From: Candidatus Aminicenantota bacterium
GTDB taxonomy: Bacteria; Acidobacteriota; Aminicenantia; UBA2199
DNA length: 6,362 bases
Direction of reading: 5' to 3'
Assembly: GCA_020355945.1 (NCBI GenBank)
Contig: CP070627.1
Span: forward strand, 5,530,700 to 5,537,061
Shown here: positions 5,102 to 6,362 of the stretch, piece by piece
Layout: every line of letters starts with the position of its first letter
Numbering within the stretch: the first letter of the stretch is position 1
The notes under the pieces: generated by a model
The model's database searches: none
What the model saw: the letters and a program-made list of their open reading frames with translations, nothing else
Told to the model about the DNA's origin: nothing
Position numbers and translations under genes: made by a program

Positions 5102-6362
5102 ATGATAGAGAAAAGTGTAATAACAGAAGGAAAGGTAATCCGGGAGTTCAAGCCCACCACCCTGTCGCTGCGCAATCGAAGCACTGTTTTTTTACTCACG
5201 GTCTTGTTGGCGGTTTTTGGAATCGTGGCTTATAATACCATGCCCATGGAGCTGTTCCCCGAGATCAATATTCCCAATATTTTTGTCAAGACGGTTTACC
5301 CGGGCAATGCGCCGATAGATATGGAGAACCTGATCACCCGTCCGTTGGAAAAAGAAATTCACACCGTCACCGGCATTAAAGAACTGCGTTCGGTTTCCAC
5401 CCAGGATAATTCCGATATATTTATCGAATTCAATACCGGCGTTAACATCGGGGATGCGCTGCAAGATGTCAAAGACGCGGTAGATAAAGCCAAAAGCGAA
5501 TTGCCCAATGACCTGGACATGGACCCCCTGGTCATGGATTTTGATTTCAATGAATTTCCCATTCTCAATATCAACCTCTCCGGTGATTACAGCATTAATG
5601 AATTAAAAGATTATGCCCAGCACCTGGAGGATGAGATCGAAGGTATCCCGGAAATCTCTAAAGTAGAGATCAAAGGGCTCAATGAGCGGGAAATCCAGAT
5701 CAATGTAGACCCTCATAAACTGGAGACCTTTGCATTAACGTTTGGTGATATTGAAAATGCGGTTAATGCTGAAAATGTATCTATTTCCGGTGGTGATTTA
5801 ATCGTGGATAAAACCAGCCGTTCCATTCGCACCTTAGGTGAATTTACCGATATTAAAGAGATCGAGGAGATTATCGTTAAGAGCGAAGAGATCGATGAAA
5901 TTGTTTACTTGCGGGATGTGGCAGAGGTGAAGGATGGTTTTGAGGACCCTTTAACCTATGCCCGCCTGGACCGGCAGCCAGTGGTTTCCCTGCAAGTGAT
6001 TAAAAAGGCAGGTGAGAACTTATTAAACGCCACAGATAAAATATTTGCCGTGCTGGCCCGGGCCAAAGCCAGCGGCGCCATTCCTAAAGACCTGAACATT
6101 AACCTCTCCAACGATCAGTCCGAGCATGTCCGCAAGATGGTAGCAAATCTTGAAAACAGTATTATTATGGGCGTCATATTTGTGATATTGGTATTATTAT
6201 TCTTCCTGGGCGTTCGCAACGCCCTGTTTGTGGGTATTGCCATCCCCATGTCCATGTTTATCTCTTTTGTGGTATTGAGCCTGATGGGGTATACGTTGAA
6301 CATGATGGTGTTGTTCGGTTTGGTATTGGCATTGGGTATGCTGGTGGACAATGCCATCGTGG
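5102..6362 (+). CDS. RND-family efflux pump, inner-membrane subunit (N-terminal part, cut by right edge)
   Basis: The frame is open from ATG 5102 to the end of the window, giving 420 residues of a protein that in this family is usually about 1000-1100 long. It is an AcrB-like proton-driven transporter. Visible parts: a cytoplasmic N-terminal stretch of about 26 residues; TM1 at about 28-46; MPMELFPEI, the usual start of the periplasmic porter domain, at 47-55; a porter region to about 345 containing FVKTVYPGNAPIDMENLITR and LPNDL-type family segments; TM2 at about 352-371; TM3 at about 374-398; and TM4 at about 400-420. TM4 ends GMLVDNAIV, with Asp416 at the position of AcrB Asp407 in the proton relay and Asn417 where AcrB has Asp408. 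GGAGGG at 5085-5090 inside the end of the adaptor gene is the likely ribosome site, 11 bases before the ATG. Close spacing implies co-expression with the adaptor. By eye it resembles Bacteroidota-type hydrophobe/amphiphile RND pumps more than heavy-metal ones, but the substrate cannot be read from this part. Confidence 0.95.
   Translation, partial: MIEKSVITEGKVIREFKPTTLSLRNRSTVFLLTVLLAVFGIVAYNTMPMELFPEINIPNIFVKTVYPGNAPIDMENLITRPLEKEIHTVTGIKELRSVSTQDNSDIFIEFNTGVNIGDALQDVKDAVDKAKSELPNDLDMDPLVMDFDFNEFPILNINLSGDYSINELKDYAQHLEDEIEGIPEISKVEIKGLNEREIQINVDPHKLETFALTFGDIENAVNAENVSISGGDLIVDKTSRSIRTLGEFTDIKEIEEIIVKSEEIDEIVYLRDVAEVKDGFEDPLTYARLDRQPVVSLQVIKKAGENLLNATDKIFAVLARAKASGAIPKDLNINLSNDQSEHVRKMVANLENSIIMGVIFVILVLLFFLGVRNALFVGIAIPMSMFISFVVLSLMGYTLNMMVLFGLVLALGMLVDNAIV

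Noticed and set aside
4468..5199. Long minus-strand open frame (243 codons) opposite the adaptor gene
   Set aside because: It is antisense to a clear HlyD/AcrA-family gene; its His- and Phe-rich translation is the usual reverse-strand shadow.

Overview
The window comes from a Gram-negative (diderm) bacterium: it carries an outer-membrane channel with a signal peptide, a periplasmic adaptor that looks like a lipoprotein, and an inner-membrane RND pump. By eye the RND and TolC-like proteins resemble those of the Bacteroidota/FCB group. However, the genes have Shine-Dalgarno sites and one clear sigma70-type promoter, which are not typical of Bacteroidota. I therefore leave the lineage open (an FCB-related or Aminicenantes-like candidate phylum is possible). 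Four of the five genes have no close named orthologue that I can assert; they are recognised at family level.

Layout. (1) Positions 1-1732, minus strand: an almost complete membrane sensor histidine kinase (CHASE4-type extracytoplasmic sensor, HAMP, HisKA, HATPase). It runs off the left edge only a few residues before its expected C-terminus. (2) Positions 1733-1958: a 226-bp divergent gap. (3) Positions 1959-2423, plus strand: a small flavin-binding protein of the NimA/pyridoxamine-5'-phosphate-oxidase-like family. (4) Positions 2424-2591: a 168-bp gap with a TTGAAA-N17-TATAAT promoter followed by two tandem repeats built on TTACGT. (5) Positions 2592 to the right edge, plus strand: an efflux operon in the order TolC-like outer-membrane channel, HlyD/AcrA-like adaptor, RND pump (N-terminal 420 residues only). 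The gaps within it are 61 bp and 7 bp.

How they work together. The last three genes should form one tripartite efflux system spanning the envelope: the pump takes up substrate using the proton gradient, the adaptor couples it to the channel, and the channel opens to the outside. The Nim-like protein could reduce or bind small toxic compounds, and the kinase could sense an extracytoplasmic signal. A functional link between these two and the pump is only inferred from proximity.

I see no previously undescribed system, mobile element, CRISPR array or RNA gene here. The most interesting non-coding signal is the TTACG(T) motif. It recurs in all three gene-free gaps longer than 10 bp, including two short tandem arrays just downstream of the efflux promoter. 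It could be an operator shared by these genes.
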